This document shows, one piece after another, positions 1-8,916 of a stretch of DNA of 64,000 nucleotides. The stretch's first letter is position 1. Each line of letters opens with the position of its first letter. The position numbers were made by a program, and so were the translations under genes. Source of the DNA: Pectobacterium aroidearum (GTDB taxonomy: Bacteria; Pseudomonadota; Gammaproteobacteria; Enterobacterales; Enterobacteriaceae); NCBI RefSeq assembly GCF_015689195.1, contig NZ_CP065044.1:2666001-2730000 (forward strand), written 5' to 3'. The notes beneath the pieces were generated by a model. It had not been told where the DNA came from. It made no database searches and saw nothing but the letters and a program-made list of their open reading frames with translations.

Positions 1-64
1 CCGCCCCGTAGAAATTAAAGAAGGTATTCCACAGACGGATAACCACTTCACCCTGCTGTCTCAT
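1..64 (-). CDS. ABC transporter permease, second subunit (partial, N-terminus only)
   Basis: An open frame begins with ATG at 64 and runs off the left edge. It encodes 21 residues beginning MRQQGEVVIRLWN. It lies 36 bases downstream of the first permease gene on the same strand. In PotB/PotC- or YdcU/YdcV-type importers a second permease gene follows at exactly this place, and the short basic N-terminus fits. The identity is inferred from position because no membrane segment is visible yet. Confidence 0.6.
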   Translation of the reverse strand, partial: MRQQGEVVIRLWNTFFNFYGA

Positions 65-100
65 TTGCTATCTCCCAATATAAAGTTACGGATATCGAGC

Positions 101-1390
101 CTAGTGCGCCGCGGCTTCCGCATTGGTGCGCGTTACCCGGATGTACACCACGTACAGTAGCGTCACGATAATCAGCAGTTGTGTCCCTAACGCGGCCGCC
201 ATTCCCCAGTTCATGGTGGTGTTAGTAAAGAACGCGACAAAGTAGCTCAGCATCTGGTCGCTCGGCCCGCCTAACAGCGCTGGCGTAATGTAGTAGCCAA
301 TCGCCATCATAAAGACCAGCAGCGCTCCTGCCGTCACACCGGCGTAGGTTTGCGGCACATAAACCCGCCAGAAGGCGATAAACGGATGCGCACCCAGTGA
401 GACCGCCGCCCGCACATAGTTCGGGGAAATGCCTTTCATCACCGCGTACAGCGGCAGAATGAAGAACGGTAATAGGATGTGGGTCATCGAGATGTAGACA
501 CCGATACGGTTAAATACCAGCACCAGCGGTTCATCGATAATGCCGATATTCATCAGCGAACGGTTGATCAATCCACCGGACTGCAACAGCACAATCCAGC
601 TCGCGGTGCGAACGATCAGTGATGTCCAGAACGGCAGCAGCACCAAAATTAGCAACAGATTGGCGCGATTAGAGGGCTGCTTCGCCAGCCAATATGCCAG
701 CGGGTATCCGAGCCCCACGCACAGCAGTGTTACCACGCCCGCCATCAGCAGCGTGCGCAGCAGCACGTCCACATACAGCGCCTGATCGGCTGGCTGTGGG
801 ACGATTTGCTGCGTGGTGGCATCAACTTTATGGTCAAACACCGCCAACAGGTAATAGCTGGTAAAAGGCCGCGCCGCACGATCGAACGTTTTCCAGGTCG
901 CTAATTCTCCCCACATCGGCTGCTCACGGATCAGTTGATCACGCACGTCGCTGCTGCCCTCTATGGGCAGCTTGCGCAATGTGCGGGTAATCAGCGTGCG
1001 GTATTCCGCGCCTTCATACCCTAGCCGTTTGGTAATCGTGCTTAACTTACCGCTGCTGCGGGCATCGCGCAGATCGCCGACCAGCGCCCGAAAGACGGTT
1101 TCATCCGGCACATCGTTGCCCGACCATTGCCGCATCGCGGCAATGGTCTGTGGCATATTGTCGCGCAATTCCGGATTGGAGACGCTTTTCCCCAAAATCG
1201 AGGTGATCGGGAAGAGAAAACTCACCACGATAAACAGAAACAGCGGTGCAATCAGCAGCAGAGAGCGTTTTTTATAGGCTTTCTGCGCTAGCCACAGTTG
1301 CTGCTTCAAGGTCGAATTTTCCTCGTTTCCGCCAGACGGCACAGCGGCGGCGATATCGCTCTGGGACATAGGCTCTTTCTCCATCATCAC
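101..1390 (-). CDS. ABC transporter permease (polyamine/GABA-type, PotB/YdcU-like)
   Basis: This is an inner-membrane permease of a spermidine/putrescine-type (MetI-like fold) importer. A first membrane helix lies near residues 42-62. A long periplasmic insert of about 140 residues follows, then five or more helices. The EAA-type cytoplasmic loop is recognisable near residues 330-350 (AAVSLGAHPFIAFWRVYVP). At 429 residues it is longer than E. coli PotB because of the insert. The start is uncertain: a GTG at 1390 is followed by ATGs at 1387 and 1384, and an ATG at 1369 has a GGAG nine bases upstream. It follows the binding-protein gene by 21 bases and precedes a second permease, so the genes probably form one transcript. 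The ATPase partner lies apart at 7451-8545. Confidence 0.85.
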   Translation of the reverse strand: MMMEKEPMSQSDIAAAVPSGGNEENSTLKQQLWLAQKAYKKRSLLLIAPLFLFIVVSFLFPITSILGKSVSNPELRDNMPQTIAAMRQWSGNDVPDETVFRALVGDLRDARSSGKLSTITKRLGYEGAEYRTLITRTLRKLPIEGSSDVRDQLIREQPMWGELATWKTFDRAARPFTSYYLLAVFDHKVDATTQQIVPQPADQALYVDVLLRTLLMAGVVTLLCVGLGYPLAYWLAKQPSNRANLLLILVLLPFWTSLIVRTASWIVLLQSGGLINRSLMNIGIIDEPLVLVFNRIGVYISMTHILLPFFILPLYAVMKGISPNYVRAAVSLGAHPFIAFWRVYVPQTYAGVTAGALLVFMMAIGYYITPALLGGPSDQMLSYFVAFFTNTTMNWGMAAALGTQLLIIVTLLYVVYIRVTRTNAEAAAH

Positions 1391-1411
1391 GTACGGTCAA
1401 TCACTACGGCC

Positions 1412-2503
1412 TTACTGCGCGGCCCAGGCGTTAAAACGTTGCTCCAGTTCTTCACCGTGGTCGATCCAAAACTCTGTATCTACCTGCAAGGCCTGTGCCA
1501 AATTCTCAGGCGCAGTCGGAAGATTGGCGGCGACAGCTGGCGTTAGCAGACTGGTGGTTTTGATGTGCGTCGGGCCATAGGGAATGTTCTCGGCGAATAC
1601 TTTCTGGTTTTCCGGCTGGTTGGCAAACGCAATAAACTGCTCCGCCAGTGCCTTATGCTTGGAGCCTTTGACGATTGCCCAGCTATCCAGATCGTAAATG
1701 CTGTCGGCCCAGACAATCTTGAAATCATGCCCTTCTTTCTGCGCCGCTGAGACGCGACCGTTATACGCGGACGTCATCACCACATCGCCCGACACCAGCC
1801 ATTGCAGCGGCTGGGCACCAGATTCCCACCACTGAATATTGGATTTGATCTGATCCAGTTTCTTAAAGGCACGATCGACGCCCTCTGGCGTCGCCAGCAC
1901 CTTATAAAGATCGTCACGTTTCACGCCATCAGCCAACAGCGCGATTTCCAGCGTAAATTTGGCGCTTTTACGCAGCGCACGCTTTCCGGGATATTCTTTT
2001 ACATTCCAGAAATCAGCCCAGCTTTTCGGTGCCTGCTTCAGCTTCTGCGCGTTATAGGTCAAGACGGTTGACCACAGGAAAATTCCCGCGCCGCACTCGG
2101 TGACCGCCCCTTTGACAAACTGGGATTGATCGCCCAGCTTTGACCAGTCCAGCGGCTCAAATAATCCCTCGTTACAACCACGCATCAGCTCAGGACCTTC
2201 GACTTCCACGACGTCCCAGCCTACCTGCCCGGTTTCCACCATCGCCCGGATACGCGCCATTTCACCGTTGTACTCACCGGCTTCGACCGTACCTTTACCC
2301 GCAGCGGCGAACGGTTTGTAAAATGCCTTATCCTGCGCGTCCTTGTTTAATCCGCCGAATGAGATCACCGTGACGGACTCCGCCTGCGCCTGACAGGCCA
2401 TCGTCACCAGAAAAGCCGTGGCCGCAATTTTCTTCAGCGCCTGACGTCCCTTTGCTTTGGGCGTGTTATTGAATGTGAACCTGTTATTAAATGTGAACAT
2501 CAT
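1412..2503 (-). CDS. ABC transporter periplasmic substrate-binding protein (PotD/YdcS-like)
   Basis: This is the periplasmic solute-binding component of the importer, of the spermidine/putrescine-binding PotD fold. A Sec signal peptide runs to the AQA-ES junction near residue 42. Mature motifs include VISFGGLNKDAQDKAF, WDVVEVEGPEL and a C-terminal region rich in Trp and Asp that fits binding of a charged amine. An AGGAG lies just upstream of the tandem ATG ATG at 2503. The N-terminal region is unusually long because of an 18-base tandem duplication (FTFNNR/FTFNNT, 2462-2497). The gene lies downstream of gabT-gabD on the same strand, and both flank a GabR-type regulator, so GABA or a related omega-amino acid or polyamine is the likely ligand. 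That ligand is inferred from context. Confidence 0.85.
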   Translation of the reverse strand: MMFTFNNRFTFNNTPKAKGRQALKKIAATAFLVTMACQAQAESVTVISFGGLNKDAQDKAFYKPFAAAGKGTVEAGEYNGEMARIRAMVETGQVGWDVVEVEGPELMRGCNEGLFEPLDWSKLGDQSQFVKGAVTECGAGIFLWSTVLTYNAQKLKQAPKSWADFWNVKEYPGKRALRKSAKFTLEIALLADGVKRDDLYKVLATPEGVDRAFKKLDQIKSNIQWWESGAQPLQWLVSGDVVMTSAYNGRVSAAQKEGHDFKIVWADSIYDLDSWAIVKGSKHKALAEQFIAFANQPENQKVFAENIPYGPTHIKTTSLLTPAVAANLPTAPENLAQALQVDTEFWIDHGEELEQRFNAWAAQ

Positions 2504-2579
2504 TTCGCTCCTGGAGTGGTAGTCAACGTAAAGGTCAAATGCGTATCACTATTAGCGCACGCTATTTCTTGCGCATCAT

Positions 2580-2602
2580 TTTTGATGCATCATGTATCAA
2601 AA
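2580..2602. promoter_or_regulatory. Near-perfect 23-bp palindrome upstream of the binding-protein gene (candidate operator)
   Basis: The 361-base gap 2504-2864 has no convincing gene. It holds an AT-rich promoter-like stretch and a palindrome with arms TTTTGAT and ATCAAAA around a CAT/ATG core. It lies about 80 bases upstream of the binding-protein start, which suits a repressor or activator site. No specific regulator can be assigned from the sequence. Confidence 0.4.
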
Positions 2603-2864
2603 TAATCATGCCAAAAAATATGAGCATAAATTGTGCCAATTCAAAAATTTTATTGATGTTTTACTACAGCGGCGGCGGGAACGGGGATGAGAAGCATCAG
2701 GAGGAGACGACCATCCTTTACACCTGATGAGACTTCGCCATTTTTGCCATATTGTGGTGCACGCTGATATTGCCTTGCACCACCTAAACGCATTGCGCGT
2801 TTGGTATCCGCGTGCCGATATCGACTATCGACACGCGTTTCTTACCGATGATCTAAGCGATGTG

Positions 2865-4337
2865 TTACCGGGAAAGATCGACACAGAGGTATTTCATTTC
2901 CAGATAGTCTTCGATACCGAATCGTGACCCTTCACGCCCCAGCCCAGACTGTTTCACGCCACCAAACGGCGCGACTTCGTTCGAAATCAGGCCGGTATTG
3001 ATGCCGACCATGCCGTAGTCCAGAGCTTCCGGCACCGTCCACTGGCGCACGGCATCACGCGTGTAGACATAGGCTGCCAGCCCAAACTCGGTATCGTTCG
3101 CCATCGCAATCACCTCCGCTTCATCGCTGAAATGGAACAGCGGTGCCACAGGTCCGAATGTCTCTTCACGGGCAAAACGCATGTCGCGCGTCACCCCGCC
3201 GACGATGGTTGGTGTGAAGAACGTGCCACCCAGCTCATGGCGTTTGCCCCCCAGCAGCAGCGTTGCTCCGTGCGATAGCGCATCGGCAATATGTTGCTCA
3301 ACCTTGCTAATCGCATCGGCATCGATCAGTGGTCCCTGCGTCACACCCGGCTGCGTACCCTCACCGACCTTCAACTTGCGCACTTCCTCTACCAGTCGTT
3401 CGACCAGCGCAGGATAAATACCCTCTTGCACGTAGATGCGGTTGGCGCAGACGCAGGTCTGCCCGCTGTTGCGGAACTTGGAGGCCAGAATGCCTTTCAC
3501 CGCCAGATCCACATCGGCATCATCGAACACGATAAACGGCGCGTTGCCACCCAGTTCCAGCGACAGCTTTTTCACCGTTGGCGCGCTTTGCGCCATCAGG
3601 ATGCGACCGACTTCCGTGGAGCCGGTGAAGCTCAGTTTGCGCACCACTGGACTATCGCAGAGCACCTTGCCGACCGACTGCGCGTCACCGACGATGACCT
3701 GCAACACGCCGCGCGGAATACCGGCCTGCTGCGCCAGTTCCGCCAACGCCAGCGCGGTAAACGGCGTCTGTTCAGCAGGTTTGACGATCATCGTGCAGCC
3801 CGCCGCCAGCGCGGGCCCGACCTTACGGGTAATCATCGCCGCCGGGAAATTCCACGGCGTAATCGCCGCACACACGCCGATGGGCTGCTTGATGACCAGC
3901 AGGCGCTGTTGCCCTTGTGGCGATTGCAGCACGCTGCCTTCAATACGTTTGGCCTCTTCCGCAAACCAGTCGATAAAGCTGGTGGCGTAGGCGATTTCAC
4001 CCCGTGCTTCCGCCAGCGGTTTGCCCTGTTCCGCCGTCAGCAGCGCAGCCAGATCGTCCTGATTATCCATAATCAGGCGCGCCCACGCCTGCAACAACGC
4101 GGCACGTTCTTTCCCCGTCTTTTTACGCCACTCAACCAGCGCCTGTTCAGCTGCGGCAATCGCCTGCTCAGTTTGTGACACCGTCACTAACGGTACACTA
4201 CCCAGCACCTCACCCGTCGCCGGATTCGTGACATCCAGACGTTCACCGTTGTGGCTGTCTTGCCACTCGCCGTCAATCAGGCAGTGTTGGCGGAATAACG
4301 CTTGCTGTTTTAGCGGTATAGTTGCTTTCTGTTGCAT
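2865..4337 (-). CDS. gabD: Succinate-semialdehyde dehydrogenase (NADP-type)
   Basis: This enzyme oxidises succinate semialdehyde to succinate, the second step of GABA catabolism, in the cytoplasm. The 490-residue length is usual for GabD. Visible aldehyde dehydrogenase motifs are the cofactor-binding FTGSTEVG, the general-base Glu in LELGGNAPF, and the nucleophilic Cys in the GQTCVCANR motif. ITPWNFPAAM and EETFGPVAP are also present. It starts 10 bases after the gabT stop on the same strand, so the two are co-transcribed. The products match the neighbouring MocR/GabR regulator and the amine importer. Confidence 0.95.
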   Translation of the reverse strand: MQQKATIPLKQQALFRQHCLIDGEWQDSHNGERLDVTNPATGEVLGSVPLVTVSQTEQAIAAAEQALVEWRKKTGKERAALLQAWARLIMDNQDDLAALLTAEQGKPLAEARGEIAYATSFIDWFAEEAKRIEGSVLQSPQGQQRLLVIKQPIGVCAAITPWNFPAAMITRKVGPALAAGCTMIVKPAEQTPFTALALAELAQQAGIPRGVLQVIVGDAQSVGKVLCDSPVVRKLSFTGSTEVGRILMAQSAPTVKKLSLELGGNAPFIVFDDADVDLAVKGILASKFRNSGQTCVCANRIYVQEGIYPALVERLVEEVRKLKVGEGTQPGVTQGPLIDADAISKVEQHIADALSHGATLLLGGKRHELGGTFFTPTIVGGVTRDMRFAREETFGPVAPLFHFSDEAEVIAMANDTEFGLAAYVYTRDAVRQWTVPEALDYGMVGINTGLISNEVAPFGGVKQSGLGREGSRFGIEDYLEMKYLCVDLSR

Positions 4338-4347
4338 AGTTTCTCTT

Positions 4348-5613
4348 CTATCGTGTAAATACGCGCGTCAGGATGCTCATGGCCTTACTGAACTGATCGT
4401 CAGGCACCGTTAACGGATACAGGAAACGAATCACGTTGCCATGTACACCGCAGGTCAGCAGCAGCAGACCAGCTTCCAACGCACTTTTCTGAAATTGACG
4501 GGTCACCTCCGCCGACGGTTTTCCGGTGTGCGGATCGTTAAATTCCGCCGCCACCATCGACCCCTGCGCACGAATCGCTACCAAGGCCGGACACTGCGCT
4601 TTGATTTTCTCCAGCGTTTCCACCAGCGCAGCACCCAGACGCTGTGCCCGCTGGCACAATTTCTCTTCTTCAATCACGTCCAATACCGCCAGCGCGGAAG
4701 CCACCGACAGCGGGTTCCCCGCATAGGTGCCGCCCAGCCCACCCGGCGCAGGTGCGTCCATGACATCAGCACGACCGACGACGCCGGAGATCGGGAAACC
4801 GCCGCCCAGACTTTTTGCCATCGTGATCAGATCCGCTTTCTCCGTGTAATATTCCATCGCGAACAGCTTGCCGGTACGGGCAAAGCCCGTCTGAACTTCA
4901 TCAGCAATCAGCAGGATGCCATGCTCATCGCACAGTTTACGTAGCCCGCTAATAAAGGCCGGTGGCGCGACGTTGAAACCACCTTCGCCCTGCACCGGCT
5001 CCAGCAGAATGGCGGCCACCTGATCGGCGGCGATATCGGTATGCATCAGACGTTCAACGCTTTCCAACGCCTGCTCAACGGTAATGCCGTGCTGTTCACT
5101 GGGGTAAAGCGCGTGGAAAATGGAGCCGGGGAACGGCCCGAATCCTGTAGAGTACGGTGCCACTTTGCCCGTTAGCGTCATGGTCAGCAGTGTGCGGCCG
5201 TGAAACGCGGCGTTGAAGGCAATCACGCCGGGGCGTTTGGTGTAGGCGCGAGCAATTTTCACCGCGTTTTCCACCGCTTCGGCTCCGGTGGTAAAGAACG
5301 TAGTCTTTGCCGCGCCTTCAATCGGCGCCAGCGCATTGATGCGTTCGGCAAGGGTAACGTAGCTGCCGTAAGGCACAATCTGGTAGGCCGTATGGGTAAA
5401 GCGATCCAGTTGCTCGCGCACCGCAGCAACAATTTTCGGATGACGGTGGCCGGTGTTCAGTACCGCAATCCCGGCAGCGAAATCGATAAATTCTCGACCT
5501 TCAACATCCCACAGGGTGCTATTTTCCGCACGCTCAGCATAGAAGTCACACATGACGCCCACACCACGCGGCGTGGCGGCCAGACGGCGTTGATTCAGTT
5601 CGCTATTCTTCAT
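4348..5613 (-). CDS. gabT: 4-aminobutyrate (GABA) aminotransferase
   Basis: This is a class III PLP-dependent transaminase converting GABA and 2-oxoglutarate to succinate semialdehyde and glutamate. It shows the FFTTGAEAVENAVKIAR substrate/PLP motif, the IADEVQTGFARTG Asp that contacts the pyridine nitrogen, and the PLP lysine in TMAKSLGGGFP. The longer open frame reaches 5637, but the ATG at 5613 has a GGAG seven bases upstream and gives an N-terminus (MKNSELNQRR) like E. coli GabT/PuuE. The product is then 421 residues. It is first in the gabT-gabD unit and divergent from the regulator at 5767. PuuE is the main alternative name; the pairing with gabD and the GabR-like regulator favours GabT. 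Confidence 0.92.
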   Translation of the reverse strand: MKNSELNQRRLAATPRGVGVMCDFYAERAENSTLWDVEGREFIDFAAGIAVLNTGHRHPKIVAAVREQLDRFTHTAYQIVPYGSYVTLAERINALAPIEGAAKTTFFTTGAEAVENAVKIARAYTKRPGVIAFNAAFHGRTLLTMTLTGKVAPYSTGFGPFPGSIFHALYPSEQHGITVEQALESVERLMHTDIAADQVAAILLEPVQGEGGFNVAPPAFISGLRKLCDEHGILLIADEVQTGFARTGKLFAMEYYTEKADLITMAKSLGGGFPISGVVGRADVMDAPAPGGLGGTYAGNPLSVASALAVLDVIEEEKLCQRAQRLGAALVETLEKIKAQCPALVAIRAQGSMVAAEFNDPHTGKPSAEVTRQFQKSALEAGLLLLTCGVHGNVIRFLYPLTVPDDQFSKAMSILTRVFTR

Positions 5614-5645
5614 GGTCTGCTCCGGTATCCCAAACACATCGGTTA

Positions 5646-5731
5646 GTCGTTGAACGATGGTGAGTCGAACGATGATTGTTAGTGTAGTTGCAAGATGATG
5701 ATGTCATTTAGACGCGAGATGGTTCTATAAT
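5646..5731. promoter_or_regulatory. gabT/regulator divergent promoter region with direct repeats
   Basis: GAACGATG occurs twice, at 5652-5659 and 5667-5674, 15 bases apart on the same face of the helix. A perfect TATAAT lies at 5726-5731, properly placed for transcription of the rightward regulator gene. GabR/MocR proteins commonly bind direct repeats between their own gene and the target. The assignment as operator is inference. Confidence 0.45.
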
Positions 5732-5766
5732 CCAGTGCCAGTTTTGAATATTTGAAGGATCCACTT

Positions 5767-7260
5767 TTGCGCTCACTTCTGACCGACTTATTGCTTCAGC
5801 GTTTAGCCAACCAGCAAGACGGTGCGCTAAACAAGCGTTTGTACGACTGCATTCGGCTAGCGATTCTTGATGGCGCGATTGCCGCTGGCGAGCGTCTGCC
5901 GTCGTCGCGCGATCTGGCGCAGCAGCTATCGCTGTCACGCAATACCGTACTGACCGCTTACGAACAGCTCCTGGCAGAAGGCTATATTGATGCGCGCAAA
6001 GGAAGCGGGACATTCGTCACGGAACAGTTGCCCGATGGCAATATGCAACCGGTGAGCAGCGACAGCGCCGGAGAAATCCGTGAACCTAAACATGAATTAT
6101 CGCGTCGCGGTATGCATCTGCTGGGTTATGCCGGCGCCTCCGCCCGCCAATGGGGCGCGTTTATGCCGGGCATCCCGGATATCGCCAGCTTTCCTCACGA
6201 TTTGTGGCGACGGATTCAGACGCGACTGACGCGCCGCGTTCGTCCCGAACAGCTTTCCTATTCACCGATTGGTGGCTGTCCCGAACTGCAACTCACTCTG
6301 GTGGATTATCTGCGCGTCGCCCGCTCCGTCAAATGCACGCCGGAGCAGATTCTGATTACCGAAGGCACGCATCAGGCGATGGATCTGCTGGCTAAAATGC
6401 TGTGCAACCCCGGCGATTTGGCGTGGATTGAAGATCCCTGTTACTGGGGGATTCGCAATGTTCTGACGATTAACGGCCTGCGAGTCGCCCCCGTTGATGT
6501 CGATGAACAAGGGCTGGCACCGCCGGAAACGCTGGCACCCGACGCCGTTCCACGCCTGATTTGCGTGACACCGTCACATCAATATCCACTGGGCGCGGTG
6601 ATGAGTCTGGCACGGCGTCAACGCCTGCTGGCACTGGCGCAGGAGCACGGTTGTTGGGTGGTGGAGGATGATTACGATAGCGAATTCCGCTTCTCCGGCA
6701 GCCCGATCCCCGCGCTGCAAGGGCTACAGGCGCAATCACCGGTGATCTACATCGGCACATTCAGCAAAACACTCTACCCCGGTCTGCGTGTCAGCTACAT
6801 GGTGCTGCCTCCGCTGCTGGCGCAGTCGCTAAAGACTGCACATTCCGAACTCTATCGCGGCGGTCACTGGCTCACACAAGCGACGCTCGCGCAGTTTATC
6901 CACGAAGGCCACTACGCCGCACATATCCGCCGTATGCGCCTGCTCTACGCCCGACGCCGCGCGCTATTGACGTCGTTGATTGAACAACATCTGGGCGCGG
7001 ATTACGTTGGAGACAACAGCAACGCCGGGCTGCATATGCTGCTCAGCCTGCCTCCTCATATCGACGATGTCGTGCTAAGCGCGGCAATCTTGCGCCGTGG
7101 CGTGATGGTTAAACCCCTCTCCAGCTACTACCTGCAACCGACGCAACAGCGTGGTTTATTACTGGGCTACGCCAGCGTGGAAGAGAGCCAAATGACGCAG
7201 GCGTTTTCCGTGATTGTGGCCTGTATTCAGGCGCTGAATACGCGCCATTCCGACGTCTGA
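5767..7260 (+). CDS. MocR/GabR-family regulator: GntR winged helix fused to aminotransferase-like domain
   Basis: This is a PLP-binding transcription factor that probably activates gabT-gabD and perhaps the importer when GABA is present. The N-terminal about 75 residues form a GntR winged helix (LPSSRDLAQQLSLSRNTVLTAYEQLLAEGYI), followed by a linker and a fold-type I aminotransferase domain. The PLP lysine sits in IGTFSKTLYPGLRVSYMV and the pyridine-contacting Asp in VVEDDYDSEFRF. The start is a TTG: the open frame begins at TTG 5752, but TTG 5767 has AAGGA seven bases upstream and is preferred, giving about 497 residues. The usual length for this family is 460-500. It is transcribed away from gabT. 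Confidence 0.88.
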   Translation: MRSLLTDLLLQRLANQQDGALNKRLYDCIRLAILDGAIAAGERLPSSRDLAQQLSLSRNTVLTAYEQLLAEGYIDARKGSGTFVTEQLPDGNMQPVSSDSAGEIREPKHELSRRGMHLLGYAGASARQWGAFMPGIPDIASFPHDLWRRIQTRLTRRVRPEQLSYSPIGGCPELQLTLVDYLRVARSVKCTPEQILITEGTHQAMDLLAKMLCNPGDLAWIEDPCYWGIRNVLTINGLRVAPVDVDEQGLAPPETLAPDAVPRLICVTPSHQYPLGAVMSLARRQRLLALAQEHGCWVVEDDYDSEFRFSGSPIPALQGLQAQSPVIYIGTFSKTLYPGLRVSYMVLPPLLAQSLKTAHSELYRGGHWLTQATLAQFIHEGHYAAHIRRMRLLYARRRALLTSLIEQHLGADYVGDNSNAGLHMLLSLPPHIDDVVLSAAILRRGVMVKPLSSYYLQPTQQRGLLLGYASVEESQMTQAFSVIVACIQALNTRHSDV

Positions 7261-7450
7261 TCGCCCTCGTTTTCATCTGAGCCAGCACGCACCGTTACGG
7301 TGCCATTTGCGTCAACACGCCCCATCACAGGGCATCTGTGGTAGTGAACGATCGCGTTTTAGTGCATTGCGCGCGGTATTTTCTGTTCGCTTAGCATCCG
7401 GCATGGTTTATGCATTCTTATGAATAACAGTGACTGCCGGAGAGTGAAAA

Positions 7451-8545
7451 ATGAGAAATTATGTCAGCTTCAGGAATGTTCAGAAGACCTATGACGGCGA
7501 CCGCCTGATCGTCAAAAACCTCAATCTGGATATCCGTGAAGGTGAATTTCTGACCCTGCTTGGGCCATCCGGCTCGGGAAAAACCACCAGTTTGATGATG
7601 CTCGCCGGGTTTGAAACCCCGACGCAGGGCGAAATTCTGCTGCGCGATGCGCCGCTGCACCATCTTCCACCACACCAGCGTGACATCGGTATGGTATTTC
7701 AGAACTACGCCCTGTTCCCACATATGACCGTGGCAGAGAATCTCGCCTTTCCATTGTCCATCCGTCGCCTGAACCGCGCCGACATCAAAGAGAAAGTGGA
7801 TCGGGTTCTGGATCGCGTGAAACTCACCAGCCTGGCCGACCGCTACCCCGCGCAGATGTCCGGCGGCCAACAGCAGCGTGTGGCGCTAGCCCGCGCGTTG
7901 GTTTTCGAGCCTAAACTGGTGCTGATGGATGAACCGCTGGGCGCGCTGGATAAACAGCTGCGCGAGCATATGCAGTTGGAAATCAAGGAGCTGCATCAGT
8001 CGCTGGAGTTAACCGTGGTGTACGTCACCCATGACCAGAGCGAAGCGATGACGATGTCCAATCGCGTCGCCGTGTTTAACGATGGCGTGATTCAGCAGAT
8101 GGATAGCCCCAGCGATATCTACGAAAAACCGGAAAACGCCTTTGTGGCGCAGTTTATCGGCGAAAATAATACGCTGCTCGCCACACGCGCCGAGGCCGAA
8201 GGCGCATTCTACCGGGCAACACTGGACGACGGCACGTCACTGCGTGCGCTGAAAGTCCGCCCCAGTTCGCCGGGTCGAAAAATTACGCTTTGCATCCGTC
8301 CGGAACGCGTTCACGTCAACGCGCCCCACGTCGACGACGGCATGCAGCAGGTCAAAGCCCGCATTCAGCAGTTCATCTATCTGGGCGATCACGTCCGGAT
8401 GATGACGGAAGTGGCTGGCCAACCGCAATTCATGGTGAAACTCCCCGCCAGCGAGATTCAGCCGCACTGGAAAGCCGGCACCGAAGTCAACTTGTCATGG
8501 CAGCCAGAGCACCTGCGCGCGCTGGATAGCATCATCACGCATTAA
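7451..8545 (+). CDS. ABC transporter ATP-binding protein (PotA-like)
   Basis: This is the ATPase of the polyamine/GABA importer and acts on the cytoplasmic face of the two permeases. Walker A is GPSGSGKTT (about residues 38-46), the signature is SGGQQQRVALARAL and Walker B is LVLMDEPLGALD, followed by the switch histidine in VYVTHDQSEAM. A TOBE-type C-terminal domain follows (about residues 275-355). The usual PotA length is about 370. A GGAG lies just before ATG 7451. It is separated from its permeases by gabT-gabD and the regulator and has its own transcript, ended by the hairpin at 8574-8604. Because only one importer is present nearby, pairing with 1-2503 is the natural inference. Confidence 0.9.
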   Translation: MRNYVSFRNVQKTYDGDRLIVKNLNLDIREGEFLTLLGPSGSGKTTSLMMLAGFETPTQGEILLRDAPLHHLPPHQRDIGMVFQNYALFPHMTVAENLAFPLSIRRLNRADIKEKVDRVLDRVKLTSLADRYPAQMSGGQQQRVALARALVFEPKLVLMDEPLGALDKQLREHMQLEIKELHQSLELTVVYVTHDQSEAMTMSNRVAVFNDGVIQQMDSPSDIYEKPENAFVAQFIGENNTLLATRAEAEGAFYRATLDDGTSLRALKVRPSSPGRKITLCIRPERVHVNAPHVDDGMQQVKARIQQFIYLGDHVRMMTEVAGQPQFMVKLPASEIQPHWKAGTEVNLSWQPEHLRALDSIITH

Positions 8546-8573
8546 CTGACAAAAGCACGGATATGAATCGCAC

Positions 8574-8604
8574 GCAGTGCGCAAAAATGGGCGCACTGCT
8601 TTTT
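8574..8604 (+). terminator. Rho-independent terminator after the ABC ATPase gene
   Basis: A 9-bp perfect stem (GCAGTGCGC / GCGCACTGC) with an 8-base loop is followed by a run of T. It lies 29 bases after the ATPase stop. Confidence 0.85.
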
Positions 8605-8916
8605 ACCTCACCCCGTCACTCTTGCTCTCTGACCATCAGTATTAACCATAATCACCTTCCCCACGCCCCTTCATATACAATTTGAATAATGACCGATATT
8701 CTCTAAGGTTATTTAGACTCGATAATATACCTACTAAAAAAGCATTTTGTGGATAAAGAATTTAGCATATACGTCATAATATTTTCGGAAAAATGAATAT
8801 TTTTAAATAAACTGAAGGAAAATCCCGGTAAAGAATAATATAAAAACCACAATAGAAGGTGCAATAAAATCGCAGGAAATACAACCATAAGTAAAATGAT
8901 TAAAGGATTTCTCATT
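8605..8916. other. AT-rich gap before the hypothetical gene
   Basis: About 310 bases, strongly AT-rich compared with the gab region. A minus-strand open frame from 8915 to 8709 could encode a hydrophobic peptide, but its start codon abuts the rightward gene's start and it lacks a good ribosome site, so I do not call it. Otherwise it holds only the promoter region of the next gene. Confidence 0.4.

Noticed and set aside
8709-8915. Minus-strand frame encoding a hydrophobic peptide next to the 8917 gene
   Set aside because: Its start codon abuts the rightward start, it lacks a good ribosome site, and AT-rich DNA readily gives Phe/Leu/Ile-rich frames.
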